DNA of 64,000 bases, taken from the NCBI GenBank assembly GCA_032654645.1, contig JAULAW010000013.1:186001-250000 (forward strand), in the 5' to 3' direction. The notes beneath the pieces were generated by a model. The model was not told the origin of the DNA. It made no database searches and worked only from the letters and a program-made list of their open reading frames with translations. This document shows, in pieces, positions 9,340 through 18,447 of the stretch (position 1 is its first letter; the number at the start of each line of letters is the position of its first letter). Made by a program: the position numbers and the translations under genes. This stretch comes from CAITJF01 sp032654645. Its GTDB lineage: Bacteria; Pseudomonadota; Gammaproteobacteria; Burkholderiales; Gallionellaceae.

Positions 9340-12300
9340 ATGCTGTTTTCATCTTCCCATTCCCGCCCGCGCTACACGCAACTGCACGGCTCATCCGATG
9401 CTTTGGCCTTGGCGCAATACGCCGGCCAGCGTGCGCCGCTGGTGATAATTGCCGCCAGCGCGCTGGAAGCGCAACGGCTGGTGGAGGAAATTCCTTTTTT
9501 CGCGCCAAAGCTGCGCGCGCATCTGTTGCCGGACTGGGAGACGCTGCCTTACGATCACTTTTCGCCGCATCAGGATCTGGTATCGGAGCGGCTCGCCACT
9601 TTGCACCATATCCGCAGTCAGTCATTTGATGTGGTGGTGGTGCCGATCACTACCGCGCTGTACCCGCTGCCGCCGGTGGAATATCTGGCCGCTTTTACTT
9701 TTTTCCTCAAGCGCGGAGAAAAGCTGGACATTGCCAGGCTGCGCGAGCAGATGATATTTGCCGGATACAGCCATGTGCAACAGGTGTTGACGCCCGGCGA
9801 GTATTGCGTGCGCGGCGGGCTGATCGATTTGTTTCCGATGGGCAGCCCGGCGCCCTACCGCATAGATTTGTTCGACGACGAGATCGAATCCATCGCCACC
9901 TTCGACGTGGACACGCAACGCACCATTTATCCGGTGCCGGAAATCCGCTTGCTGCCCGCGCGCGAATTTCCGCTGGATGAATCCGGGCAGGCGCGCTTCC
10001 GCCAGAATTTCCGCGAGCGCTTCGAAGGCGATCCATCCAAGGCCAGCATCTACAAGGATGTGAGCAAGGGCATCGCGCCCGCCGGGATTGAATACTACCT
10101 GCCGCTGTTTTTCGAGCGCACTGCCACACTATTCGACTACCTGCCCGCTCATGCCACATTGTGCATGCATCACGATGTTGACGAGGCCATCGCCACTTTT
10201 GCCAAGGATGCGAAATCCCGCTACAACCTGCTGCGCGGCGATCCGCAGCGTCCGCTGCTGGAACCGCGCGAGCTGTTTTTGGATGCGGAACAATTTTTCA
10301 TACGTGCGAAAAATTTTGCGCGGGTGGATATACTTCCCGCAAGCTGGAGAGGGAGAAACGAAGCGGAGAGAGAGGGTGCGCCCGACGAGCCTTCCCTCTC
10401 CCTAACCCTCTCCCCGAGGGAGAGGGAATCTAAAACCTTGACCACTTGCGCAACCTCTCCCTTGCCCGACATCGCCGTCAACCGCCGCGCCGAAATCCCC
10501 ACGCAGGCATTCCAGAATTTTTTGCAGGACTACCAAGGGCGAGTGCTGCTGCTCGCCGATAGCCTGGGGCGGCGCGAGATCATCTCCGGCTACCTGCACG
10601 AATACGGCCTCTCGCCTGTGCTGTGCGAGGACTACGCGCAGTTCCTCTCCAGCGATGAAAATTTCATGCTCGGCGTCGCCGCACTGCAAAACGGCTTCAT
10701 CCTGCCGGACGAAAAAATTGCACTGGTTACCGAGAGCGAGCTCTACGCCGCGCAGCCGCGCAACCGCGCTGCGCGCGCCGCGAAAAAAAGCAATGTCGAA
10801 GGCATGTTGCGCGACCTCTCCGAGCTCAAGCCGGGCGACCCGGTGGTGCACGAGCAGCACGGCATCGCGCGCTATCAGGGGCTGGTCAATCTCGACCTCG
10901 GCGAAGGCGAGAACGAATTTTTGCTGCTGGAATACGCGGGTGGCGACAAGCTGTATGTGCCGGTGGCGCAACTGCATGTGATCAGCCGCTACAGCGGCAG
11001 TGCGCCGGAAGCCGCGCCCCTGCACAAGCTGGGCACCAGCACATGGGACAAGGCCAAGCGCCGCGCCATGCAGCAGGTGCGCGACACCGCTGCCGAACTG
11101 CTCAACCTGTATGCCCAGCGCGCTCTGCGCAAGGGTCATGCGTTTAATCTGAGCCCGCACGATTACGAGGCCTTCACCGCCGGTTTCGGTTTTGAAGAAA
11201 CGCCAGATCAGGCTGCCGCCATCGAAGCCGTCCTGGTTGATCTGAAATGCGGCAAGCCGATGGACAGGCTGATCTGCGGCGATGTCGGTTTCGGCAAAAC
11301 GGAAGTTGCACTGCGCGCCGCTTTCGTCGCGGTGATGGACGGCAAGCAGGCCGCTGTACTGGTGCCCACCACCCTGCTTGCGGAGCAACACTTCCAAAAT
11401 TTCTCCAACCGCTTCGCCGACTGGCCGGTGAAAATCGCCGAGCTGTCGCGTTTCCGTTCCGCCAAGGAGCAGGCGCAAGCCCTGAAAGATATGGAGGATG
11501 GCAAGCTCGACATCATCATCGGCACGCACAAGCTGATCCAGAAAGGCGTGAAGTTTCACAACCTGGGGCTGGTTATAATTGATGAGGAGCACCGCTTCGG
11601 CGTGCAGCAAAAGGAGCGATTGAAAGCCTTGCGCGCCGAGGTGGATGTACTGACGCTGACCGCCACGCCGATCCCGCGCACGCTGGCGATGTCGCTGGAA
11701 GGACTGCGTGATTTCTCGGTCATCGCCACCGCACCGCAACGGCGTCTTTCAATTAAAACCTTCGTCAGCGGCTACAGCCAAGGCGTGATCCGCGAGGCGG
11801 TGCTGCGCGAACTCAAGCGCGGCGGTCAGGTGTATTTCCTGCACAATGAAGTGGACACCATCGCCAACATGGCGGAGAAGCTGGAAACGCTGCTGCCGGA
11901 AGCACGCATCCGCGTGGCGCACGGGCAGATGGGCGAGCGTGATCTGGAAGCGGTGATGCGCGATTTTTACCAGCAGCGCTTCAATGTGCTGCTGTGTACC
12001 ACCATCATCGAAACCGGCATAGATGTGCCCAGCGCCAACACCATCATCATGAACCGCGCCGACCGCTTCGGCCTCGCGCAGTTGCACCAGTTGCGCGGCC
12101 GCGTCGGGCGCTCGCACCACCAGGCCTACGCGTATCTCTTGGTGGATAGCATGGAAGGACTCACCGCGCAGGCAAAGAAAAGACTGGAAGCGATCCAGGC
12201 GATGGAACAGCTCGGCAGCGGCTTCTACCTCGCCATGCATGATCTGGAGATACGCGGTGCGGGCGAAGTGCTGGGTGAATCGCAAAGCGGCGAAATGCAG

Positions 12301-12825
12301 GAGATCGGTTTCTCGCTCTACACCGACATGCTCAATGCCGCCATCACCTCGCTAAGACTGGGCAAGGAACCGGACATGGCACACCCGCTGGGCGTCACCA
12401 CCGAGATCAATCTGCACACGCCCGCACTCTTGCCCAACGACTATTGCGGCGACATCCACCAGCGGCTGGTGATCTACAAGCGCCTCGCCAACTGCAACAC
12501 GCCGGAAGAACTGGACGAAATGCACCAGGAACTCATCGACCGCTTCGGCCTGTTGCCCCCGCCCGCGCATGCGCTGCTCGACTGCCACCGCCTGCGCATC
12601 GCCGCCAAACCGCTCGGCATCGTCAAAGTGGATGCATCGAGCGAAGCTATCCAAATCCAGTTCGTGCCCAGCCCGCCGATAGACCCGATGAAAATCATCA
12701 CCCTCATCCAGACCAAGCGCCAATACAAACTAAGCGGGCCGGACAAGCTGAGGATAGAATTAAAATACGGTGAGTTGAATCAGCGGGTGCTGGCAATAAA
12801 AAACTTTTTTAATGAATTGAAGTAA
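9340..12825 (+). CDS. mfd: Mfd, transcription-repair coupling factor
   Basis: 1161 residues. An ATP-dependent translocase that removes stalled RNA polymerase and recruits UvrA. Seen in order: UvrB-like N-terminal region, RNA-polymerase interaction domain (DPVVHEQHGIARYQGL near 500), Walker A (GDVGFGKTEVAL near 650), DEEH box near 750, the helicase C-terminal part with LRGRVGRS, and a C-terminal TRCF domain. Odd: around residues 335-370 there is an extra Arg/Glu/Ser-rich stretch encoded by a palindromic repeat (10341-10430), yet the frame stays open. Confidence 0.97.
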   Translation: MLFSSSHSRPRYTQLHGSSDALALAQYAGQRAPLVIIAASALEAQRLVEEIPFFAPKLRAHLLPDWETLPYDHFSPHQDLVSERLATLHHIRSQSFDVVVVPITTALYPLPPVEYLAAFTFFLKRGEKLDIARLREQMIFAGYSHVQQVLTPGEYCVRGGLIDLFPMGSPAPYRIDLFDDEIESIATFDVDTQRTIYPVPEIRLLPAREFPLDESGQARFRQNFRERFEGDPSKASIYKDVSKGIAPAGIEYYLPLFFERTATLFDYLPAHATLCMHHDVDEAIATFAKDAKSRYNLLRGDPQRPLLEPRELFLDAEQFFIRAKNFARVDILPASWRGRNEAEREGAPDEPSLSLTLSPRERESKTLTTCATSPLPDIAVNRRAEIPTQAFQNFLQDYQGRVLLLADSLGRREIISGYLHEYGLSPVLCEDYAQFLSSDENFMLGVAALQNGFILPDEKIALVTESELYAAQPRNRAARAAKKSNVEGMLRDLSELKPGDPVVHEQHGIARYQGLVNLDLGEGENEFLLLEYAGGDKLYVPVAQLHVISRYSGSAPEAAPLHKLGTSTWDKAKRRAMQQVRDTAAELLNLYAQRALRKGHAFNLSPHDYEAFTAGFGFEETPDQAAAIEAVLVDLKCGKPMDRLICGDVGFGKTEVALRAAFVAVMDGKQAAVLVPTTLLAEQHFQNFSNRFADWPVKIAELSRFRSAKEQAQALKDMEDGKLDIIIGTHKLIQKGVKFHNLGLVIIDEEHRFGVQQKERLKALRAEVDVLTLTATPIPRTLAMSLEGLRDFSVIATAPQRRLSIKTFVSGYSQGVIREAVLRELKRGGQVYFLHNEVDTIANMAEKLETLLPEARIRVAHGQMGERDLEAVMRDFYQQRFNVLLCTTIIETGIDVPSANTIIMNRADRFGLAQLHQLRGRVGRSHHQAYAYLLVDSMEGLTAQAKKRLEAIQAMEQLGSGFYLAMHDLEIRGAGEVLGESQSGEMQEIGFSLYTDMLNAAITSLRLGKEPDMAHPLGVTTEINLHTPALLPNDYCGDIHQRLVIYKRLANCNTPEELDEMHQELIDRFGLLPPPAHALLDCHRLRIAAKPLGIVKVDASSEAIQIQFVPSPPIDPMKIITLIQTKRQYKLSGPDKLRIELKYGELNQRVLAIKNFFNELK
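10341..10430. repeat. In-frame GC-rich palindromic repeat inside mfd
   Basis: The core CCCTCTCCCTAACCCTCTCC and the following GAGGGAGAGGG form an inverted repeat of the 'CTCTCC...GGAGAG' class. The same class is seen at 57880-57960 and, in variant form, at 15059-15092, 30707-30789 and 45815-45897. It encodes about 30 residues (SLSLTLSPRERES and flanks) between the Mfd segments ARVDILP and LPDIAVNRRAE, which are normally close. Confidence 0.7.
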
Positions 12826-12838
12826 CACGCGGGTTGGC

Positions 12839-12970
12839 ATGAATACCGGCAACTCGCTACTGCCGAATACGGTTAGTCGGCAAGAGAAGGACTGGCCGAT
12901 ACTTGCTGCCGCCATCCTCCACCGCGACATGCTGGTCACCGGCAACCGCACCTATTTCGGCCAGTTTTAA
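12839..12970 (+). pseudogene. Possible remnant of a PIN-domain toxin
   Basis: A 43-codon open frame ends in WPILAAAILHRDMLVTGN followed by RTYFGQF. This resembles the last third of VapC-like PIN domains, where an Asp precedes an Ala-rich helix and a VTxN strand. The N-terminal catalytic part is missing, so it is read as debris downstream of mfd. Confidence 0.4.
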
Positions 12971-13185
12971 GGGGAAAACAATTCATGGCGTAACTGTTTT
13001 ATCTCCGGCAATGCTGGCTGAAACTGTATTGGGCAAAAAAACAGTTCAAACACGACACCTTTGATTAGTGTTTTGATTAGTGGATGGAGTAGACGAAACG
13101 CTGGATGCGGATGCCGCCAATATGTTGATTGCCCCTCGCGTACAACCTGAGCAGCGCAAACCGAAATTACTCTGATTGCGAGGAT

Positions 13186-13214
13186 AAAAAAAGCGGCCGG
13201 ATGGCCGCTTTTTT
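13186..13214. terminator. Bidirectional rho-independent terminator
   Basis: AAAAAAGCGGCC-GGAT-GGCCGCTTTTTT: a strong stem with A/T tracts on both sides. It sits 14 nt after the stop of the BI-1 gene on the minus strand and could also stop rightward transcripts from mfd. Confidence 0.85.
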
Positions 13215-13228
13215 CGATGCGTGAGCAA

Positions 13229-13918
13229 TCAATCCCGCTCGCCGCCAAATGCCATCAACAGGCTCAACAGGTTGATAAACAGGTTGTAAATATTCATGTA
13301 CAGCCCCAGCGTGGCCATTACGTAGTTAGTCTCGCCGCCATGCACAATGCGGCTGACATCGAACAGGATATAAGCGGAGAAAATCAGCACGGCAATCGCG
13401 GAAATGGTCAGCGACAGGGCGGGAATCTGGAAAAACAAATTCGCCAGCGAGGCGACGATCAGCAGGATCAGCCCGATGAACAGGAATTTGCCCATGAAGC
13501 TGAAATCTTTCTTGGTTACGGTGGCAATGGTCGCCAGGCTGCCGAAGATGATGCCGGTGCCGCCCGCAGCCATGCCCACCAGTTGCGCGCCGTTTTTCAG
13601 GTGCAGCGCCACTTGCAGGATGGGGCCGAGGAACACACCTGCCAGAAGGGTGAAGCCCAGCAGGGCGACGATGCCCCACACGCTGTTACGCAGCGCGGTG
13701 ACGGCAAACAACATACCCATCATCGCGCCGAACATCAGCAGCGCGCCCATGATCGGATGTTCGGCCATGAACGAGAAGCTCATCGACATGCCGACAAATG
13801 CGCCGATTATGGTAGGGATCATGGTCAGAGCCAGCATCATGTAGGTGTTGCGCAGGACCTTGTTCTGCCCGAGCGCGAACGAGCCGGGTTGCGGAATGGC
13901 TTGAGATTCGTATTGCAT
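13229..13918 (-). CDS. Bax inhibitor-1/YccA family membrane protein
   Basis: 229 residues starting at MQYESQAIPQ, preceded by a good Shine-Dalgarno (GGAGGAAAG). About seven hydrophobic helices cover the length after a ~25-residue soluble N-terminus. The C-terminal helices (ILFDVSRIVHGGETNYV, then ALGLYMNIYNLF) match the UPF0005/BI-1 family of pH-sensitive membrane channels or protease modulators. The cellular role in bacteria is not settled. Monocistronic, closed by the terminator at 13186-13214. Confidence 0.9.
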   Translation of the reverse strand: MQYESQAIPQPGSFALGQNKVLRNTYMMLALTMIPTIIGAFVGMSMSFSFMAEHPIMGALLMFGAMMGMLFAVTALRNSVWGIVALLGFTLLAGVFLGPILQVALHLKNGAQLVGMAAGGTGIIFGSLATIATVTKKDFSFMGKFLFIGLILLIVASLANLFFQIPALSLTISAIAVLIFSAYILFDVSRIVHGGETNYVMATLGLYMNIYNLFINLLSLLMAFGGERD

Positions 13919-14445
13919 ACTTTCCTCCAAATGGATGCGGTTAAATAACAGCGGACATGAGACTACAGAAGCAGAGTGAAAGTTGCAATGGGTAACGCGC
14001 ATATTTCCCCGTCCCCCTGTCGCGGGTTTTTAGAATTGTCCGGTTCTGTAGCACATGAATTGTGCGCTTTTTCTGCCTTGGTTGGAAAGCGGAGTCGGCA
14101 AGCCCTGCAAAACACGAGGCCAAGAGCCGGCAGACCGAAAAGCTGGCTATGCATGAGCTTATGAAAGTCACGGGGCATAAACCCAAATTAACCATTAGCA
14201 CCGTCATTCTCGCGCTGCGTGTGTTGTTGCGGCTTCAGCCGCTTACAACCACGGCGTACCCCTTGCGGGTGCAGGCGGGAAGCCTCATCAATCTTTATTT
14301 ACGAGACTGCGTTTCAAGCCACAGAAAAATTGATATTTCCTGGCAAACAACACTCTAAAGCCAGACAAATAAAAGCAGTTAAAAACAGAGGCATTTTAAG
14401 CAACAGGTTCGAATCATTTTCACCACCTGGAACGTCCTACTCAGG
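13919..14445. other. Intergenic region with a REP-like palindrome
   Basis: 527 bp between the BI-1 gene and tilS. The only clear structure is the palindrome GTTGTTGCGGCT-TC-AGCCGCTTACAAC at 14223-14249, followed by a CCTTGCGGGTGCAGGCGGG tract like that near 7690. No convincing gene is present. A GGTTCGAATC at about 14408 is not part of a tRNA. Confidence 0.6.
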
Positions 14446-15843
14446 TCAAAAAATCATCGAGATACCCGCATCTTCCGCAGCAGCCTGATACTCCGCCGTA
14501 ACCGCCACACCCGGCACGCACACCAGTTCATCGCCGCAATACAGCAGCGGCAGACGGTCACGCTGCCAGGGCGGGACGTGATGTTCTTGCAGCAGGTTCT
14601 TCAGCGTGCGCGTTGCAGCATTCGACTGGGCGCGCAAGGTTTCGCCGCCGCGCCGCAAACGGAGCATCACGGGTGCGCGCTGTAACTTCGCCAAGCTGAT
14701 GCCTATTCCTTGCTTGGGAGTAAACCGCAGCCGCGTATTCAGCGCAGGCCAATCCAGCTCGGCTTCGCCGTGCCACGGCACTACCAGGCTCCGGTCGAAT
14801 TCGCCCAGCGCACGCAGCACGTACACCCTGCCCTGATAGCGGCGCACCTCCCATCCCCCGTAGGCGACGCACACCGCCGCATCTTCCCGCGCGCAGCACA
14901 GTTGGTGCAGCATGTCGTCCAGTTGCACGGCTTGCGGCATCGGTGCGCCGAGACTGTGCAGGAAGTAGCGCAACAGGTTTTTGGCGCGGAGTTGGCTCAA
15001 TGACTGTAAACGAGCTACTTCAAGAAGTGACTTTCCATCATCTGCACAAGTACGACACTCTCCCCTGTCCCCTCTCCCCAAGGGCGAGGGGAATAGGCTT
15101 GGCTCATCCAATTGCGCCAACTCATCGAGCAACTTACTGGCTTCGGCAAAATGTTGCGCGCTGCGCGCCAAGGTGTCGCGGTAGGCGGGGAATTTTTCAC
15201 CCAGCAACGGCAGCACGCGATGGCGCAAAAAATTGCGCGGATAGCTGTCGTCCGCGTTGCTCTCGTCTTCTATCCATTGCAGATTTTCGGCGGCGGCATA
15301 GTCGAGAATCTCCTGGCGGGAACAGTGTAATAAAGGGCGCATTAGCTTGGGTGCGCCTGCGCGCCCGGCAAGCAGCGGCCATTTCGACTGGCTCAGGACA
15401 GGCATGGCGCTCGCGCCGCGCATCCCTGCTCCGCGCAGCAGTTGCAGCAACAGCGTTTCGGCCTGATCGTCGGCGTGGTGAGCCAGTGCCACGAAGTCAC
15501 ACGACTGAGCGGCGAACGCCGCATGGCGCAGTTTACGCGCCGCAGCCTCGATGCCATGCGCGCGCAACGGCGCGATGTCCACATGTTCGATGTGCAAGGG
15601 AATGTGGTGGAGCGCGCACAGTTCGGCGCAAAATTCTGCCCATGCGCCGGCATTTTGGCTGATGCCGTGGTGGACGTGCAATGCGGAAATCTGCCAGGAG
15701 TAGCGCGGGGCGAGCGCATGCAAAATATGCAGCAGCACGACCGAGTCCACGCCACCGCTCAAGCCGATCAGGATCGAACTGTTTGCGGGCAGCAGAGGCG
15801 CGATGCACGCCTCGACCCGGCCAATAAGGCGGTTTTTATACAT
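14446..15843 (-). CDS. tilS: TilS, tRNA(Ile)-lysidine synthetase
   Basis: 465 residues. Converts C34 of the AUA-reading tRNA(Ile) to lysidine using ATP. The PP-loop SGGVDS lies near residues 29-34, followed by the N-type ATPase domain (HVHHGIS, LAHHADDQAETLLLQLLRG) and C-terminal tRNA-binding domains ending in the RRGGETLR and NLLQEHHVPPW segments. Odd: a ~25-residue Gly/Arg/Asp-rich insert after LDEPS is encoded by a palindromic repeat (15015-15100). The gene follows accA on the same strand, 63 nt apart. Confidence 0.95.
   Translation of the reverse strand: MYKNRLIGRVEACIAPLLPANSSILIGLSGGVDSVVLLHILHALAPRYSWQISALHVHHGISQNAGAWAEFCAELCALHHIPLHIEHVDIAPLRAHGIEAAARKLRHAAFAAQSCDFVALAHHADDQAETLLLQLLRGAGMRGASAMPVLSQSKWPLLAGRAGAPKLMRPLLHCSRQEILDYAAAENLQWIEDESNADDSYPRNFLRHRVLPLLGEKFPAYRDTLARSAQHFAEASKLLDELAQLDEPSLFPSPLGRGDRGECRTCADDGKSLLEVARLQSLSQLRAKNLLRYFLHSLGAPMPQAVQLDDMLHQLCCAREDAAVCVAYGGWEVRRYQGRVYVLRALGEFDRSLVVPWHGEAELDWPALNTRLRFTPKQGIGISLAKLQRAPVMLRLRRGGETLRAQSNAATRTLKNLLQEHHVPPWQRDRLPLLYCGDELVCVPGVAVTAEYQAAAEDAGISMIF
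15015..15100. repeat. In-frame palindromic repeat inside tilS
   Basis: The core CCCCTCTCCCC-AAGGGC-GAGGGGA at 15070-15092 is a variant of the CTCTCC palindromes found elsewhere in the window. Its translation (SLFPSPLGRGDRGE) is the typical 'PSPLGRG' peptide made when this repeat class is read through. It sits in the linker between the TilS ATPase and tRNA-binding domains, where an insert is easily tolerated. Confidence 0.7.
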
Positions 15844-15906
15844 AACGATTTCTGCCGCTATGTATAGTAATCACCATCAAGCCCGGAATGACGGATGAAT
15901 AGAAAT

Positions 15907-16875
15907 TTACTGAATCTCGACTTCCTTGAATTTGCCATAGCTCATCAGGCGGTTGAAACGGTTCTGCAACAGATCGTCCATGGGTTGGGATTGCACTTGC
16001 TTGAGCGTATCCTGCAAAGCCTTTTTCATGGTCTGCATCGTTGCCGGATAATCGCGGTGCGCTCCTCCCAACGGCTCATTGACGATCTTGTCTATCAACC
16101 CCAGCGCCTTCAAGCGGGGGGCGGTGATGCCCAGTGTTTCCGCTGCGTCTGCCGCCTTGGCCGCGCTCTTCCACAGGATGGAAGCGCAGCCTTCCGGTGA
16201 AATCACCGAGTAGGTGGCGTATTGCAGCATCAGCGTCGCATCGCCCACCGCGATGGCCAGCGCGCCGCCGGAACCGCCTTCGCCGATCACCGCGCAGATC
16301 AGCGGGGCGCGCAGCTCCGCCATCACATACAGGTTTTTGCCGATGGCTTCGGACTGGCCGCGTTCTTCCGCGCCCACACCGGGATAGGCGCCCGGCGTAT
16401 CAATAAATGTCATGATCGGAATGCCGAACTTTTCTGCAAGGCGCATCAGGCGCATCGCCTTGCGGTACCCCTCGGGGCGCGGCATGCCAAAGTTGCGGTA
16501 CTGCCGCTCCTTGGTATCGCGCCCCTTCTGGTGCCCGATCACCATCACGCTCTGGCCGTTGAAACGCGCCAGTCCGCCGACGATGGCCGCATCATCGGCA
16601 TACACGCGGTCGCCGTGCAGTTCCTCGAAATCGGTGAACAGGTGCTGGATATAGTCCAGTGTGTAGGGGCGCTGTGGGTGGCGCGATACTTGCGAAATCT
16701 GCCACGGTGTCAGCTTGGCATAAATATCCTTAGTCAGGGCCTGGCTTTTCTTTTGCAGGTTGCCGATTTCTTCGGAAATGTCGAGCGCGGAATCACCCTG
16801 CATTAAACGTAACTGCTCAATTTTATTTTCCAGCTCGGAGATGGGTTGTTCAAAATCCAGAAATGTAATTTTCAT
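15907..16875 (-). CDS. accA: Acetyl-CoA carboxylase carboxyltransferase subunit alpha
   Basis: 322 residues, the usual size. With AccD it transfers the carboxyl group from carboxybiotin to acetyl-CoA, the first step of fatty-acid synthesis. Seen: the N-terminal coiled segment (FLDFEQPISELENKIEQL), HPQRPYTLDYI, FEELHGDR, FIDTPGAYPGVGAEERGQ and the GEGGSGGALAI oxyanion region. No anomalies. It lies in the housekeeping block that splits the dsr locus. Confidence 0.98.
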   Translation of the reverse strand: MKITFLDFEQPISELENKIEQLRLMQGDSALDISEEIGNLQKKSQALTKDIYAKLTPWQISQVSRHPQRPYTLDYIQHLFTDFEELHGDRVYADDAAIVGGLARFNGQSVMVIGHQKGRDTKERQYRNFGMPRPEGYRKAMRLMRLAEKFGIPIMTFIDTPGAYPGVGAEERGQSEAIGKNLYVMAELRAPLICAVIGEGGSGGALAIAVGDATLMLQYATYSVISPEGCASILWKSAAKAADAAETLGITAPRLKALGLIDKIVNEPLGGAHRDYPATMQTMKKALQDTLKQVQSQPMDDLLQNRFNRLMSYGKFKEVEIQ

Positions 16876-16908
16876 AAGTTATATTTACGTCTGTGTGCAA
16901 ATAATTGA

Positions 16909-18447
16909 CTAACTGCCTAGGCCAAAAAAGCGCTTGATGGTGTCCAGGATTTCACTGCGCTGCCTTGAGATTTCCTTCTGGGCGTTTTCCGTGCCAATAT
17001 CGTGCAGCGCATTGTCCAGTTCGGCGCGGCGTGACACCAGAATGTTCGTCATTTCCTCGGCAATGATCGGGCGGGCGCGCAGGATTTCTTCGAAGATATC
17101 CTTGTCCAGGCGGTAACATTCTACATCCGTCTTGGCCACCACCGATGCAGAGCGCGGCGCACCGGTCATCATCCCCATCTCGCCGAAAAAACTGCCCTTG
17201 GTCAGGTTACAGACAGTTCGTCTCACGCCGCCCGGCATTTCCAGATATACCTCGGCCTCGCCATTGATGATGATATACAACCAGTGCGCGATCGAACCCT
17301 GCTTGGCGATGATATTGCCCTTGGCAAAAGGCGCGTATCTCAAACGTTCTGCCAGCGACTTGAGTTCTTCATCCGTCATCTGCGAAAAAAGCTCTACGCG
17401 CCGCAAGGTTTTCATGCGCAACAGGACTTCGCGGCGATGCACCACCTCTTCGTACTTTTCGTTCTCCCTGGTGATGTGGATGTTACTTTCCTCCACCGCC
17501 AGCTTGATCCTCACGCGCTGCAATGCTGTCATGATATGCCAGCGCATCGCCGCATCCGTCGGATCATCCTGCACCAAGTCAGTCAGCCAATAGCGCACCG
17601 CGTAACGTGCATACCCTTTGATGTCCATGTCCATCAGCAAGCAATTGGGGGGCGGGGCCTTCGCTACATTGGCGATATCAGCTTGCAGAATGGACTCATT
17701 GACCACGGTAATCACCTTGGTGGGCGGTGTATCCATGCCCACGTTGAACCAGACCCAGCGCCGCCATTGCACTGGCTGGTCGATACGCCGCCCCAGCACC
17801 AGAAACTTGTTCTTCATCAACTGGCTGTTCGGGATGACCACTGTTTCCCAGTTGCGCGTTTCCACCAAGGTGGAACGCCAGCGGATATCCACCACCTTGC
17901 CGGAAATATCATCCACCTTGATCCAGTCGCCGATCTCGATGGAGTTGTCCAGTTGCAACGCCAATCCGCCGAGGATGTTTCCCAGCGTATCCTGCATGGC
18001 GAACGCCACCACTGCGGTCATCATTGCCGAGGTCGCCACGATGCTGCCCAAGTCCAACCCTGCGTAGCGCAGGCGCACCATGCCCCAGGCGATGTAGGCA
18101 ATGATGACGATAATGTCCTCGGTGATGCGCGGTGGCGATAGCTTGACCGGCGGCAACACGACGCGGAATACCAGCAGTCCCCACAGGCGGATTATCGCGA
18201 TGCCGGCGCCGATAACGAACGCTTCGTACAATATTTCCGAGGCGCGTGTAAATTCCAGCGCATGGATCAAGCTGCTGGCGAATTGCCCGAACAAACACAC
18301 GAAAAAGAATCCAAGAGTGCTGGAAAGGTTCTTGCGCTCATCCTTGCCGAACTGGAACAGCAGCACCGCAAGGCACAACACCATGACCAGCACAGCAAAT
18401 GCCTCGTCGCGCCAGAAAAAACCGATGGCCGTATTCCAGAAATTCAT
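16909..18447 (-). CDS. MscS-family mechanosensitive channel with cyclic-nucleotide-binding domain
   Basis: 512 residues. About four N-terminal transmembrane helices, then the MscS pore helix and beta domain (NILGGLALQLDNSIEIGDW near 160-180; VVIPNSQLMKN near 210). The C-terminal ~150 residues form a cNMP-binding domain (GEAEVYLEMPGG, GSFFGEMGMMTGAPRSASV). Such fusions have been described as cyclic-nucleotide-gated MscS relatives. It is followed on the minus strand by accA, 33 nt away. Ligand and gating stimulus cannot be read from sequence. Confidence 0.92.
   Translation of the reverse strand: MNFWNTAIGFFWRDEAFAVLVMVLCLAVLLFQFGKDERKNLSSTLGFFFVCLFGQFASSLIHALEFTRASEILYEAFVIGAGIAIIRLWGLLVFRVVLPPVKLSPPRITEDIIVIIAYIAWGMVRLRYAGLDLGSIVATSAMMTAVVAFAMQDTLGNILGGLALQLDNSIEIGDWIKVDDISGKVVDIRWRSTLVETRNWETVVIPNSQLMKNKFLVLGRRIDQPVQWRRWVWFNVGMDTPPTKVITVVNESILQADIANVAKAPPPNCLLMDMDIKGYARYAVRYWLTDLVQDDPTDAAMRWHIMTALQRVRIKLAVEESNIHITRENEKYEEVVHRREVLLRMKTLRRVELFSQMTDEELKSLAERLRYAPFAKGNIIAKQGSIAHWLYIIINGEAEVYLEMPGGVRRTVCNLTKGSFFGEMGMMTGAPRSASVVAKTDVECYRLDKDIFEEILRARPIIAEEMTNILVSRRAELDNALHDIGTENAQKEISRQRSEILDTIKRFFGLGS

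Noticed and set aside
10402..11739. Long open frame on the minus strand inside mfd
   Set aside because: It mirrors the codon structure of mfd, has a His/Gln/Ala-rich composition typical of antisense shadows, and resembles no family.
14405..14420. GGTTCGAATC, like a tRNA T-loop
   Set aside because: The flanking bases do not form a T stem and no acceptor, D or anticodon arm can be built around it.
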